Assembly (NCBI GenBank): GCA_025964555.1 | Contig: JAOPYQ010000009.1 | Coordinates: 171,255-235,254, forward strand | DNA length: 64,000 bases | Direction: 5' to 3' | Source: Thermoleophilia bacterium | GTDB lineage: Bacteria; Actinomycetota; Thermoleophilia; Gaiellales; SKUG01 | Shown: in pieces, positions 48,385 to 56,226 of the stretch | Layout of the letters: each line of letters begins with the position of its first letter | How positions within the stretch are numbered: the stretch's first letter is position 1 | Position numbers and translations under genes: made by a program | The notes under the pieces: model-generated | What the model was told of the DNA's origin: nothing | The model's database searches: none | The model's input: only the letters and a program-made list of their open reading frames with translations

Positions 48385-48918
48385 GTGTCCGTGATGACGG
48401 ACGTGACGATCACGCGAACTCCCGGCGGCCGCGGCACGGTGCTGCGCGCCAGCACCACGGTGCCGTGGCCGCTCGTGGAGACGTTCGCGTTCTTCGCCGA
48501 TGCGCGCAACCTCGAGCGCATCACGCCGCCCTCGCTCCGCTTTCGGATCGTCTCCGACGTCGGGGACGGGGCGACGAGCGCGGGGATGCTCATCGACTAC
48601 CGACTGCGCCTGCGCGGCGTGCCGATCGGCTGGCGCACACGCATCACGCGCTTCGATGCGCCGCACTCGTTCGTCGACGAACAGCTGCGTGGGCCGTACC
48701 GACTCTGGCGCCACGAGCACACGTTCGCCGCCGACGGACCCGATCGCACGCGGTTGCTCGACACCGTCGAGTTCGTGCCACGGGGTGGCGCACTGCTCGC
48801 GCCGATCGTCGATCGCCTGTTCGTCGCGCGCGAGGTGCGTGGCATCTTCGAATGGCGCGCGCAAGCGCTCAAAGAGCTGCTGCCGCCTCGGATTTCGGGC
48901 GACCGACGTACCGGGTGA
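48385..48918 (+). CDS. SRPBCC-family ligand-binding protein
   Basis: A 177-aa START/Bet v1-like protein. RASTTVPWPLVETFAFFADA opens the fold, NLERITPPSLRFRIV is a family hallmark, and the last helix (REVRGIFEWRAQALKELL) closes the cavity. Proteins of this group (CoxG/YbgA-like SRPBCC) bind hydrophobic ligands; some accompany photolyase or NAD-dependent epimerase genes, which are not seen here. The ligand is unknown. The start may be a few codons downstream of this ATG. Confidence 0.82.
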   Translation: MSVMTDVTITRTPGGRGTVLRASTTVPWPLVETFAFFADARNLERITPPSLRFRIVSDVGDGATSAGMLIDYRLRLRGVPIGWRTRITRFDAPHSFVDEQLRGPYRLWRHEHTFAADGPDRTRLLDTVEFVPRGGALLAPIVDRLFVAREVRGIFEWRAQALKELLPPRISGDRRTG

Positions 48919-48999
48919 CGACCGGATCGGGGCGAGCACGGCCACGGAGTCGTCCGCGTGCGGCCGTGACGATCCCGGCTCGCGGCGCGAGGTCAGGGC

Positions 49000-49971
49000 A
49001 TGCTCCTTGCATCCCCCAGCGCGGCAGGCCCGACGACCGTCCCCCTTCGGGCATCCGTGCCGGGCGCCACGGTGTCCGGCGGCGGTCTGGTTCCAATGCT
49101 GCTGCTCGGCGCCGGCGCGCTCGGACTCGGCGCCGCGCTCAAGGTCGTGTCGAGCGACGAGCACAAGTTCGACGGTGGCGAGACCTGGATCAGCCAGGGC
49201 GGCACGCCGCACGGATCGCTGCGTGGGCAGTGGCTCGGAAAGCGCAACGTCGCGATGTGGGGCGTGAAGAACCTGCTCAACCCGGCGCGGACCCGCTGGG
49301 TGCTCACGACGCAGAAGGCCGAAGGCGACGCACGCACGTGGGAGAACCGCCTCTTCCACGGCGGGGAGATCCATTTCGGGAAGAAGCCGCGCATCGGCTA
49401 CGACAACGGCCCGGATGCGTTCCGACACACGTACGCGTCGGCGTCGATCGTGTACCGGCTCATGCGCGAGCGCGGCGCGGACGCGAAGCAGGCCGCGACC
49501 TTCCTGCACGGCGCCGGCAACGCCCACGAACGCGATTCGTGGCTGCACACCTTCAACCAGAAGCACGGCGTGTACTCGAGCGAGATGGACGTGCACAACA
49601 ACCTGCTCGGCCAGCGCCTCGGTGCCGAGCAGGCTGCGCGCGATGCCGCGGCGGGCGTGGACATCGCCACGGGCGAGGCGCAGCTGCGCGCCCGCGTGCT
49701 CGATTCGATCGGCGCTGGGCAGGCCGTCGTGATGGATCGCATCGACGCGGCACCGCGCGCCGCGACGTGGTCCGACATCGCCGAGGTCGTGGGCGACGGA
49801 CGCACACCGCTGCGCGATGCTGCGGGCGCGCCGAAGCTGCGCGTGCACGTGCCGGACGCGCCGGGCTTCCCGATGCCGATCGCCAACGGGAAGATCGACA
49901 TGTCGCTGCCGTACGCCAAGCTCGGCCCGGCCGAGCTCACGATCGCGCGCGACGAGGTCCCCCAGGCGTAG
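49000..49971 (+). CDS. DAFRH-motif (DUF6973-like) protein, paralogue of 38888
   Basis: A 323-aa protein. A disordered N-terminus and one hydrophobic segment (VPMLLLGAGALGLGAAL, about 31-47) precede the shared domain: DAFRHTYAS at 139-147, AHERDSW at 175-181 and DVHNNLLG at 197-204. The spacing of the first two motifs is identical to the 38888 protein. The region between membrane segment and motif differs between the two, including a WTISQGG-like stretch here. No signal peptide is evident; it is probably membrane-anchored. Activity is unknown. Confidence 0.65.
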   Translation: MLLASPSAAGPTTVPLRASVPGATVSGGGLVPMLLLGAGALGLGAALKVVSSDEHKFDGGETWISQGGTPHGSLRGQWLGKRNVAMWGVKNLLNPARTRWVLTTQKAEGDARTWENRLFHGGEIHFGKKPRIGYDNGPDAFRHTYASASIVYRLMRERGADAKQAATFLHGAGNAHERDSWLHTFNQKHGVYSSEMDVHNNLLGQRLGAEQAARDAAAGVDIATGEAQLRARVLDSIGAGQAVVMDRIDAAPRAATWSDIAEVVGDGRTPLRDAAGAPKLRVHVPDAPGFPMPIANGKIDMSLPYAKLGPAELTIARDEVPQA

Positions 49972-50014
49972 GTCGTCGATCTCGCGTCCTGTCGGGCACG
50001 CGTAGGCTCGCCGC

Positions 50015-50530
50015 ATGCCGACCCCCGCCCACATCCTGGAGCTGCGAGCCCTCATCGGGACGCAGCTGCTGCTCGTGCCGTCAGTGACGGCGGCCATCTT
50101 CGAGACGGATGCTGCAGGCGGCGCCGGTCACGAGCCTCGGTTGCTCGTGGTGCGCATCACCGCGCGCGATGACGAGTTCTGGACGTTCCCGGGCGGCCTG
50201 CTCGAGCCCGACGAACGTCCCCGCGAGGGCGTGGTGCGCGAAGCGCTCGAGGAGACCGGCCTCGAGGTCTGCGTGAGCCGCGTGCTCGACACGTTCGGTG
50301 GACCCGAGTTCCGCCACGTGCACGCGAACGGCGACGAGACCGCGTACGTGATGACGACGTACCTGTGCGATGTGGTCGGCGGCGAGCTGCTCGTCGACGG
50401 CGAAGGTGACGAAATCGCGGCTGCTCGCTGGGTGACGCGCGACGAGGCGCTCGCGCTGCCGAGCGGTCCGTGGTTTCCGATCGTCGTACGTGCGGCGTTC
50501 GATGCGCATGCCGCCAGCGACAGCGACTGA
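50015..50530 (+). CDS. Nudix hydrolase
   Basis: A 171-aa Nudix-fold enzyme. The Nudix box is complete (GGLLEPDERPREGVVREALE then ETGL), following G-x5-E-x7-R-E-U-x-E-E-x-G-U. It hydrolyses a nucleoside diphosphate linked to another group, using Mg2+. Beyond the box there is no clue to the substrate, which ranges from NADH to oxidised nucleotides in the family. It converges on the cysteine dioxygenase-like gene. Confidence 0.9.
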   Translation: MPTPAHILELRALIGTQLLLVPSVTAAIFETDAAGGAGHEPRLLVVRITARDDEFWTFPGGLLEPDERPREGVVREALEETGLEVCVSRVLDTFGGPEFRHVHANGDETAYVMTTYLCDVVGGELLVDGEGDEIAAARWVTRDEALALPSGPWFPIVVRAAFDAHAASDSD

Positions 50531-50564
50531 CATCGCGACCCACGAACTGCCGCCCCGAGTGATG

Positions 50565-51071
50565 TCAGCCAGGCACGAGCTCGACGTCCGCGGGCTGCGG
50601 GGCGCGACGCACGACGCCGCCCACGATGCGATAGGTGCCCATCGAGCGAAGCGGTGGCGAATACACGTGGATCGACACGGCAGGCGCGGCGGTGCCGCCC
50701 GGGTGCCGCATGCGATGGACGTGCGATGCGTCGAAGGAGACGACCTCGCCCGTGTTGAGCGTGCGCCCGATCGATCCGGTCACGATCGGGACGTCCTCGA
50801 TGATCTCGCCCTGGACGATGGCGACGGCAGCGTTCGAGACGTCGTGGTCGTGGAATCCGGTGTCGTGGTCGGCGCCCGTCCAGCTGATCACCCAGGCATC
50901 GACGCCGGGGCCGACGTCGATGCGGGCGCTGGTCCGCTGGCGCGGATCGTGGCGCACGAGGGGGCGCCAGCTGTCGGGGCGCATCGCGATCGTGCGCACG
51001 AGCGCTTCGAGCTCGGCCGGTGTGAGGGTGGCATCGGGCGATGCGTCGGGTGTGGAATCGGACGTCGTCAT
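50565..51071 (-). CDS. cysteine dioxygenase-like cupin
   Basis: The product is 168 aa. The cupin metal site is present: HDTGFHDHDVSNAAVAIVQG has the two-His pattern and SHVHRMRHPGG the third, matching cysteine dioxygenase (H-x-H, H). The enzyme would oxidise cysteine or another small thiol with O2. AGGAG precedes the ATG at 51071. It overlaps the amidohydrolase stop by four bases, so both are translated from one mRNA whose operator lies at 52011-52041. Confidence 0.85.
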   Translation of the reverse strand: MTTSDSTPDASPDATLTPAELEALVRTIAMRPDSWRPLVRHDPRQRTSARIDVGPGVDAWVISWTGADHDTGFHDHDVSNAAVAIVQGEIIEDVPIVTGSIGRTLNTGEVVSFDASHVHRMRHPGGTAAPAVSIHVYSPPLRSMGTYRIVGGVVRRAPQPADVELVPG

Positions 51072-52015
51072 GCGGTGCTCCTGAGCGGTGCGTGATGGGT
51101 CGCCGTCGGGCGAAGGTCGGTGAGGCGATCGGCCACGTCCGCGCCGAGCAGTCGGCGGGGCGCAGCGGTTGCGGTGGCGCGCATCGGCTCGAGCGTGGTG
51201 CCGGCGACAGGGGCGTCGCTGCCCCACACGAGCGTGCCCGGCGCGAGGACGCCGGCGAGCGCAGCGGCGGCGGACGGGCCGATACCGGAGAGCTCGAAGA
51301 ACTGGTTCGGGTCCGGCGACGTCTCGATGCCGGCGCGCAGTTCGAGGCGGTCTGCGTGGAGCGGCGCGAGGCCCGCGCCCATCGCGAAGGCGATGCGCAG
51401 GTCGCCGTGACGCGCGCGCCCCCAGGCCTGCCATGCGCACCAGGCGGCGTGCTGCTGGGCGACGTAGTCGGTGACCGCATCCCAGCCTGGCGTGAAGCGC
51501 GTGTCGACGTTCGGGCGCCCGATGCCGGGGTGGATGAACACCGCCCGGGAGCGTCGGGCGCAGCGCGCGAGCACGGCGCCGAGGGCGTCGAGGGCAGCGG
51601 CGCTTGCGATGCGTGGCGCGGCGAGGACGATGCCGGCTGCGCCTGCGCCGAGCTGGAGGTCGACTGCCTCGAGCATCGCGGCGAGGTCGACGCTCGGCAC
51701 GTGCGCCCACCAGCCGTCGCGGGGCAGCTCGGTCGTCGCCCACGCGTACCACTCGCTCGTGATCGCGAGTTGTTCACGCGCGGGGAGCTGTTCGAGGCCG
51801 AGCGCGGTCGAGAGCGCGTAGATGCCGACGTGCTCGTCGCTCACGGGCACGAGGTACTCGCGCGGGACGGTCCAGGGGATCGCGCCCGGGACCTCGAGCA
51901 GGTGCGCGCCCGAGCGCGCGCGCCACGTGCGCGGGGCGTCGGTGCGCGACGCGAGGCGCTCCAGGATCGCGTCGGGCAGGGCGTGGCGGTGGATGTCGAA
52001 GGTGCTTCCCGTCAT
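51068..52015 (-). CDS. amidohydrolase-family TIM-barrel protein
   Basis: A 315-aa protein of the amidohydrolase-2 group. FDIHRHALP at the start matches the H-x-H metal motif, RAVFIHPGIGRPNVD a later His, and VWGSDAPVAGT the last Asp. Members decarboxylate or hydrolyse small acids. The start ATG lies inside one arm of a 31-bp operator, with TAGGTAGGG as ribosome-binding site in the other bases. Co-translated with the cysteine dioxygenase-like gene; together they suggest breakdown of a thiol-containing or aromatic acid, but the substrate cannot be named. Confidence 0.8.
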   Translation of the reverse strand: MTGSTFDIHRHALPDAILERLASRTDAPRTWRARSGAHLLEVPGAIPWTVPREYLVPVSDEHVGIYALSTALGLEQLPAREQLAITSEWYAWATTELPRDGWWAHVPSVDLAAMLEAVDLQLGAGAAGIVLAAPRIASAAALDALGAVLARCARRSRAVFIHPGIGRPNVDTRFTPGWDAVTDYVAQQHAAWCAWQAWGRARHGDLRIAFAMGAGLAPLHADRLELRAGIETSPDPNQFFELSGIGPSAAAALAGVLAPGTLVWGSDAPVAGTTLEPMRATATAAPRRLLGADVADRLTDLRPTATHHAPLRSTA

Positions 52016-52041
52016 TCCCTACCTATTTTATAGGGAATGAC
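52011..52041. promoter_or_regulatory. operator overlapping the amidohydrolase start codon
   Basis: GTCATTCCCTA and TAGGGAATGAC are perfect 11-base arms around CCTATTTTA. On the minus strand the spacer gives TATAAA, a possible -10, and the downstream arm contains the ATG (52015-52013). A repressor bound here would block promoter and start together. Its gene is not adjacent. Confidence 0.7.
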
Positions 52042-52138
52042 CTTGGCGCGCAACCTCTCGTCGCTTGCGGGCACCGGCCCGCCCCTGGGGAGGAGCGTGT
52101 CGGACGACGCAACGCTGACCCCAGAGCGTGGCGCGCGG

Positions 52139-52717
52139 TCAGACCAGGCGCTCGCCGCGCTCGAGCAGGTCGAGGAACTGGGCGACGCGCCGCGCCTTGG
52201 TGTCGGCGCGCTTGGCGCTCTGCACGCGGAAGCACATGGCGAAGCGGTTCGCCTTGTTGAGTTCGGCGAACGCTGCCGCGGCGGCCGGGTTGGCGTCGAG
52301 CGCCGCCTGCAGCTCGGGCGGCACCTCGTTGCCGGAGATCGAGTACGCCGCGTCCCAGCGCCCGTCCGCCTTCGCCGCCTCGACCTGCGCGAGGCCGGCG
52401 GGCTGCATGCGCCCTTCGGCGATGAGGCGCTCGACGTGCTCCACGTTGATCTTCGACCACACGCTGCGCGGTCGGCGGGGCGTGAAGCGCTGCAGGAACC
52501 AGGTCTCGTCCATCGATCGACGCTGCCCGTCGATCCAGCCCCAGCACAACGCGACCGGCACGGCAGCGGCCCAGTCGATCGACGCGATGCCACTCGACTT
52601 CTTCGCCATCTGGATCCACACGCCAGCGGCCGTGTCGTGGTGGGCGCGCAGCCAGCGCTCGAACGCGGCGGCATCCTCGAAGGTCTCGATCGGCAGGTCG
52701 TCCGGCACCAGGCTCAT
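52139..52717 (-). CDS. YdeI/OmpD-associated family protein
   Basis: A 192-aa protein of the YdeI group. FERWLRAHHDTAAGVWIQMA and ALCWGWIDGQ are characteristic, and RRPRSVWSKINVEHVERLIA completes the domain. YdeI-type proteins have been linked to bacteriocin tolerance in enterobacteria, but the biochemical role is unknown in actinobacteria. There is no signal peptide. It is divergent from the AT-richer region at 52741-52947. Confidence 0.85.
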   Translation of the reverse strand: MSLVPDDLPIETFEDAAAFERWLRAHHDTAAGVWIQMAKKSSGIASIDWAAAVPVALCWGWIDGQRRSMDETWFLQRFTPRRPRSVWSKINVEHVERLIAEGRMQPAGLAQVEAAKADGRWDAAYSISGNEVPPELQAALDANPAAAAAFAELNKANRFAMCFRVQSAKRADTKARRVAQFLDLLERGERLV

Positions 52718-52947
52718 GGGGCGAGGATACGCAGCATCGTCGCGCCGAAAACCGAACGATGTTCAGCTGGCGCCTCCGTTGGTGGGCATTTTTTCAGCTT
52801 GAGGTGATTCAGGAATGGATTCTTGGCCTCATACGCCATTTTCGCGTCGTTTTTTCGGTGTAACGCTTGCATTTCCGAAAAGCGTTCGGTACCGTTCCCA
52901 TCGACAGGCACGACCCCCGCTCCCCAACGTTCGAAAGGTCTTCCGCC
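52718..52947. promoter_or_regulatory. A/T-rich promoter region before the 52948 gene
   Basis: This stretch is clearly richer in A/T than its surroundings, with two T runs (52788-52795, 52849-52855). AACGCTT and AAGCGTT (52862-52868, 52880-52886) are inverted arms, and TTGCAT overlaps the first as a -35-like element. The local composition suggests a strong or specially regulated promoter, or inserted DNA. Confidence 0.5.
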
Positions 52948-53391
52948 ATGCAGCTCGCCCCCACCACTCCGATCGCCATCACGCCGCCCCGCAACCCGAA
53001 CACGCCGAGCCCGATCGGCGTCGCGTCCTTCGGCGAGCTGCGCATCGGCCACGCGCTCAACGGCATCTCCTACACCGACCACAAGCTCGTCGGCCCGCTC
53101 TCGAGCAACTTCGCCGAGTACTCCGGCTCGCTCCAGGACGCGATCGTCGCCGCCACGGCCGCGATCAAGGACGTCGAGATGCGCGCCGACGGCCGCATCG
53201 CCGTCGCGCTGCTCGGCATGCCCGGCCACTGGGTCGCCCGCCCGCTGTTCGCGGACTCCACCGTGATGCGCGCCATCGACAACGGCGCCGGTCACGGCGG
53301 CATCGCCAGCATCCAGTTCACGAGCCGCTCGCGCAGCCTCGCGGCGCTCGTCACCAGTGGGGGATCGCTGCTCCCCGGCCAGTCCAACTGA
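52948..53391 (+). CDS. hypothetical protein, 147 aa
   Basis: A protein with a Pro/Thr-rich N-terminus (IAITPPRNPNTPSPIG) and a compact alpha/beta domain (LQDAIVAATAAIKDVEMRAD then GRIAVALLGMPGHWVARPLF). AAAGG lies upstream of the ATG. No signal peptide or membrane helix. The N-terminus resembles those of the PAP2-like and DAFRH proteins in being Pro/Ala-rich and unstructured. It has an unusually A/T-rich promoter region and a very strong terminator, so it may be well expressed. The family is unknown. Confidence 0.65.
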   Translation: MQLAPTTPIAITPPRNPNTPSPIGVASFGELRIGHALNGISYTDHKLVGPLSSNFAEYSGSLQDAIVAATAAIKDVEMRADGRIAVALLGMPGHWVARPLFADSTVMRAIDNGAGHGGIASIQFTSRSRSLAALVTSGGSLLPGQSN

Positions 53392-53417
53392 CCAAGGCAG
53401 TACGCGAACGACGGTCC

Positions 53418-53452
53418 GAGGGACGTGTCAGCAGGAAGCTGGCGCGTCCCTC
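53418..53452 (+). terminator. strong hairpin terminator
   Basis: GAGGGACGTGTCAGC and GCTGGCGCGTCCCTC form a 15-pair stem with two G-U wobbles around AGGAA, 26 bases after the stop at 53391. A TCTTCT stretch follows. Confidence 0.75.
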
Positions 53453-53471
53453 AGGTCTTCTGGTGCAGTGT

Positions 53472-53594
53472 CGCGACGCCACCTCGCGAACCCGCGTCAT
53501 GCGCAGGTTCGCGCAGCCGCACCTGGTCAGCACGGCGTGGCGCGCGACGCCACCTCGCGAACCCGCGTCATACGTAGGTTCGCGCGGCCGCACC
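53472..53594 (+). repeat. 52-bp direct repeat, two copies with internal hairpins
   Basis: Copies at 53472-53523 and 53543-53594 differ at three positions. Each holds CGCGAACC and GGTTCGCG around an inner stem (GCGT / GCGC in the first, GCGT / ACGT in the second) with a CAT loop. Two of the three substitutions keep pairing in the inner stem. It looks like a structured intergenic repeat of the REP or BIME kind. Confidence 0.8.
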
Positions 53595-53623
53595 CCGACA
53601 CCCCGACACCCCAACACCCCGAC
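53592..53623 (+). repeat. 8-bp tandem repeat, four units
   Basis: ACCCCGAC occurs four times in a row, the third unit with one A for G. It directly follows the second 52-bp copy and lies just before the ribA stop. Confidence 0.85.
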
Positions 53624-53643
53624 ACGGCCGCGGCGCCGCGAGC

Positions 53644-54327
53644 TCAGTCGTCCGCGTCGATCACCAGCTGCGCCGCGGCGATCGCCGGATCCACGAGCGC
53701 GGGCAGCTCGATGCCATGCCCCGTGTGACTGACCTTCGCGCGCAGGTACGCCTCGTTGTCGGCGGTCATGAACACGCCGGTCGGCTCGCGCCGATCGACG
53801 TCGATGCCATGCGCCTCGAGCTGCGCCTGCTTGTCCGGGTTGTTGCTGAGCAGGCGCACCTCGGAGACGCCGAGCGCCTCGAGCATCTGGGCGGCCGCAC
53901 GATAGTCGCGGTGGTCGTCGTCGAAGCCGAGCCGGCGATTCGCCTCGTACGTGTCGGCGCCACCATCCTGCAGGGCGTATGCATCGAGCTTGTTGTACAG
54001 CCCGATGCCCCGCCCCTCCTGGCGCAGGTACAGCAGCCAGCCACCCTGCGCGGCGACGAGCTCGAGCGACTCCCGCAGCTGCGGTCCACAGTCGCAGCGC
54101 GTCGATCCGAACACGTCACCGGTCAGGCACTCCGAGTGCATCCGCACCAGCGGGCGCTCCCCCTCGCGCAGCTCCCCGAGCTGGATGGCGATGTGCTCAC
54201 GCTCGTCGTGCAGTCCATGGAACGTCGCCACCCGACCCGCGGCCTCGAAGCCGTCGGCGGTGCGGATCGGCACCTCGACCTCGGTGCGAACGGTCGCGCC
54301 CGTGCCGGAAGCCGGCTGCACCGTCAT
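53644..54327 (-). CDS. ribA: GTP cyclohydrolase II
   Basis: A 227-aa stand-alone RibA, which opens and deformylates GTP at the first step of riboflavin synthesis. SECLTGDVFGSTRCDCG supplies the three zinc cysteines, LYLRQEGRGIGLYNKLDAYA the GTP-binding loop and catalytic region, and EVRLLSNNPDKQAQLE the NNP motif. The usual RibB fusion partner is absent. Its ATG overlaps the VOC gene stop (TGATG), so the two are in one mRNA. No other rib gene is seen in the window besides the distant RibD-C protein. Confidence 0.95.
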   Translation of the reverse strand: MTVQPASGTGATVRTEVEVPIRTADGFEAAGRVATFHGLHDEREHIAIQLGELREGERPLVRMHSECLTGDVFGSTRCDCGPQLRESLELVAAQGGWLLYLRQEGRGIGLYNKLDAYALQDGGADTYEANRRLGFDDDHRDYRAAAQMLEALGVSEVRLLSNNPDKQAQLEAHGIDVDRREPTGVFMTADNEAYLRAKVSHTGHGIELPALVDPAIAAAQLVIDADD

Positions 54328-55262
54328 CACCGGACGGCCTCGGGATCGAGCGACACGCGCAGCTCGTTGCGCCACGGATCGCGCAGGACGATCGAGCCGT
54401 CAGTCGCCCGCTCGTGCTCGGCGCCGGCATCGGCCAGCCGCTGCGCGAGCTCGTCGAGGTCGGCCATCGCGGGCACGTAGGCCATCCAGAATCCCAGACC
54501 GACCGCGTCGTGCGGCGCAGGCCCCACTCCCTCGCCCTTCCAGGTGTTGAACGCGAGGTGGTGGTGGTAGCCGCCAGCGGAGACGAACCCCGCGACCGGG
54601 ATGCTCGTGATCGACTCGAAGCCCACGACGCCCACGTAGAAGGCGGTCGCCTCCGGAATGTCGCCCACGTGCAGGTGCAGGTGCCCGACCGTCACGCCAT
54701 CGCCGGCGCGCTCGGGAACGTCCCCCGCTCCAGCGACCGTCGCGAGCAGCGCGTGCATGTCGAGCGGGCGAGGGCGGATCTCCTCGATGTTGGACAGGTC
54801 CGGCCAGGCGTCACGCGGTCGGTCCGCCGCGAGCTCCAGCCCGTTGCCATCCGGATCGGGCAGGTAGATCGCCTCGTGCGAGCCGTGGTCGGATGCGCCG
54901 TCGATCATCGTGCGCGTGGCGGCGATGCGCTCGACGACGCGCGCGAGCTCCTCGCGCGACGGATACAGCAGTGCGACGTGGTACAGGCCCGCGTGGCGAC
55001 CGGCGCGACGGGCACCGGGGCGCTCCACGAGCTCGATGATCGCGACGTCGTCCGTGCCGCCGAAGCGGGCGACGCCGTCGTCGGAATCGGCGAGGCGCGT
55101 GAGGCCGAGCACGTCCTGGTAGAACGACGTGGAGCGCGCGAGGTCGGTGACGATCAGGCGCGTGGCGCCGAGGCGCAGCTCGTCCGGGACCAGTGCGCCC
55201 GTGGCGCGACCCTCGGCGCGGACGATGGCGGTGGTGGGTGCGGTGTGCGTGGTGGTTTCCAT
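54327..55262 (-). CDS. two-domain VOC (glyoxalase/dioxygenase) protein
   Basis: A 311-aa protein with two vicinal-oxygen-chelate domains. LGATRLIVTDLARSTSFYQD begins the first and GHLHLHVGDIPEATAFYVGV the second; HVALLYPSREELAR and the Glu of NGLELAADRP are in the metal-binding positions of the catechol 2,3-dioxygenase CatE/YfiE type. It may cleave an aromatic diol or dispose of a reactive carbonyl. The ATG at 55262 is chosen; the frame is open to 55361. It is co-transcribed with ribA. Confidence 0.85.
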   Translation of the reverse strand: METTTHTAPTTAIVRAEGRATGALVPDELRLGATRLIVTDLARSTSFYQDVLGLTRLADSDDGVARFGGTDDVAIIELVERPGARRAGRHAGLYHVALLYPSREELARVVERIAATRTMIDGASDHGSHEAIYLPDPDGNGLELAADRPRDAWPDLSNIEEIRPRPLDMHALLATVAGAGDVPERAGDGVTVGHLHLHVGDIPEATAFYVGVVGFESITSIPVAGFVSAGGYHHHLAFNTWKGEGVGPAPHDAVGLGFWMAYVPAMADLDELAQRLADAGAEHERATDGSIVLRDPWRNELRVSLDPEAVR

Positions 55263-55338
55263 GCCCACATCGTGGCACCGCGTCGGGCTCGCCGGAATGG
55301 CGAATCGGACGTGATGCATGGACGAAAGCCCCGGGCGG

Positions 55339-56226
55339 TCAGTCGATCGCGGTGTGCGCATGCTCGCGCCAGGCGGTCGGCGACTCGCCGGCCCACGCCT
55401 TGAACGCGCGCGAGAGGTAGAGCGGGTCGTCGTAGCCCAGACGGTGCGCGACCTGCTGCACCGACAGGTCGGTGTAGCGCAGCAGACGCGAGGCTTCCGT
55501 CATGAGCCGATCGGTCACGAGGCGCTTCGTGGAGCGACCCGTCAGGCGCGTGAGCGTGGCGGCGAGGTGGTTGGTCGAGATCCCGATCTGCGACGCGTAC
55601 CAGGCGGCGTCGTGGTGGCGCCCGTACTCAGCCTCGAGCAGGCGCACGAATCGATGCAGCAGCGCGACGTCGGGATCGGTCACCGAGGCCGGCGTCCCCA
55701 TCGACGCGCCGACCTGCCAGCGCCGCACCAGCGTGAGCAGCGCGCCGAGCGACGCGCCGAGCATCGTGGAGGTGCCGGAATCGGGCGGGCGCTCCAGCTC
55801 GTCGTCGAGCAGCCGCACGAGCGCGACCGCGTGGTCGAGCTCGCGTCGGGGCGGATCGAGCTCCGTGCCGCCGCAGTCCACGAGCATCCAGCCCGGCGAC
55901 ATCTCCTGCGACGCGCCCGACAGCAGCTCCTCCGCGAAACGAACGACGACCGCCTCCACGTCGCGGGCGCCGACGAGCTGGTGCACCTGGCCGCGCCCGA
56001 TCATGAACGCGCGCCCCGCACCGATCGAGATCGGCACCCCGTCGACGAGGTGCTCGGTCACCCCCGCGCGCACGAGGAACAGCTCGTGGTAGTCGTGGCG
56101 GTGCGCCTCGCGCGGTGGATCCGCCACGTCGTCGTCGGGCGTGATCCACACCACCTGGGCCGGTGGCTCGGCGCCGGCGAGCTGGTCGAGCTCGATCGCG
56201 CCGGGAACGGTGACCTTCTCGATCAC
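55339..56226 (-). CDS. AraC-family transcriptional regulator
   Basis: A 295-aa regulator with an N-terminal cupin-like effector domain (HRHDYHELFLVRAGVTEHLV) and a C-terminal double helix-turn-helix (SQIGISTNHLAATLTRLTGR, then VQQVAHRLGYDDPLYLSRAF). The effector pocket is like that of AraC/RhaS sensors of small molecules. Its GTG start overlaps the upstream methyltransferase stop by four bases. It may control the divergent or adjacent VOC-ribA unit or its own operon. Confidence 0.9.
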   Translation of the reverse strand: MIEKVTVPGAIELDQLAGAEPPAQVVWITPDDDVADPPREAHRHDYHELFLVRAGVTEHLVDGVPISIGAGRAFMIGRGQVHQLVGARDVEAVVVRFAEELLSGASQEMSPGWMLVDCGGTELDPPRRELDHAVALVRLLDDELERPPDSGTSTMLGASLGALLTLVRRWQVGASMGTPASVTDPDVALLHRFVRLLEAEYGRHHDAAWYASQIGISTNHLAATLTRLTGRSTKRLVTDRLMTEASRLLRYTDLSVQQVAHRLGYDDPLYLSRAFKAWAGESPTAWREHAHTAID

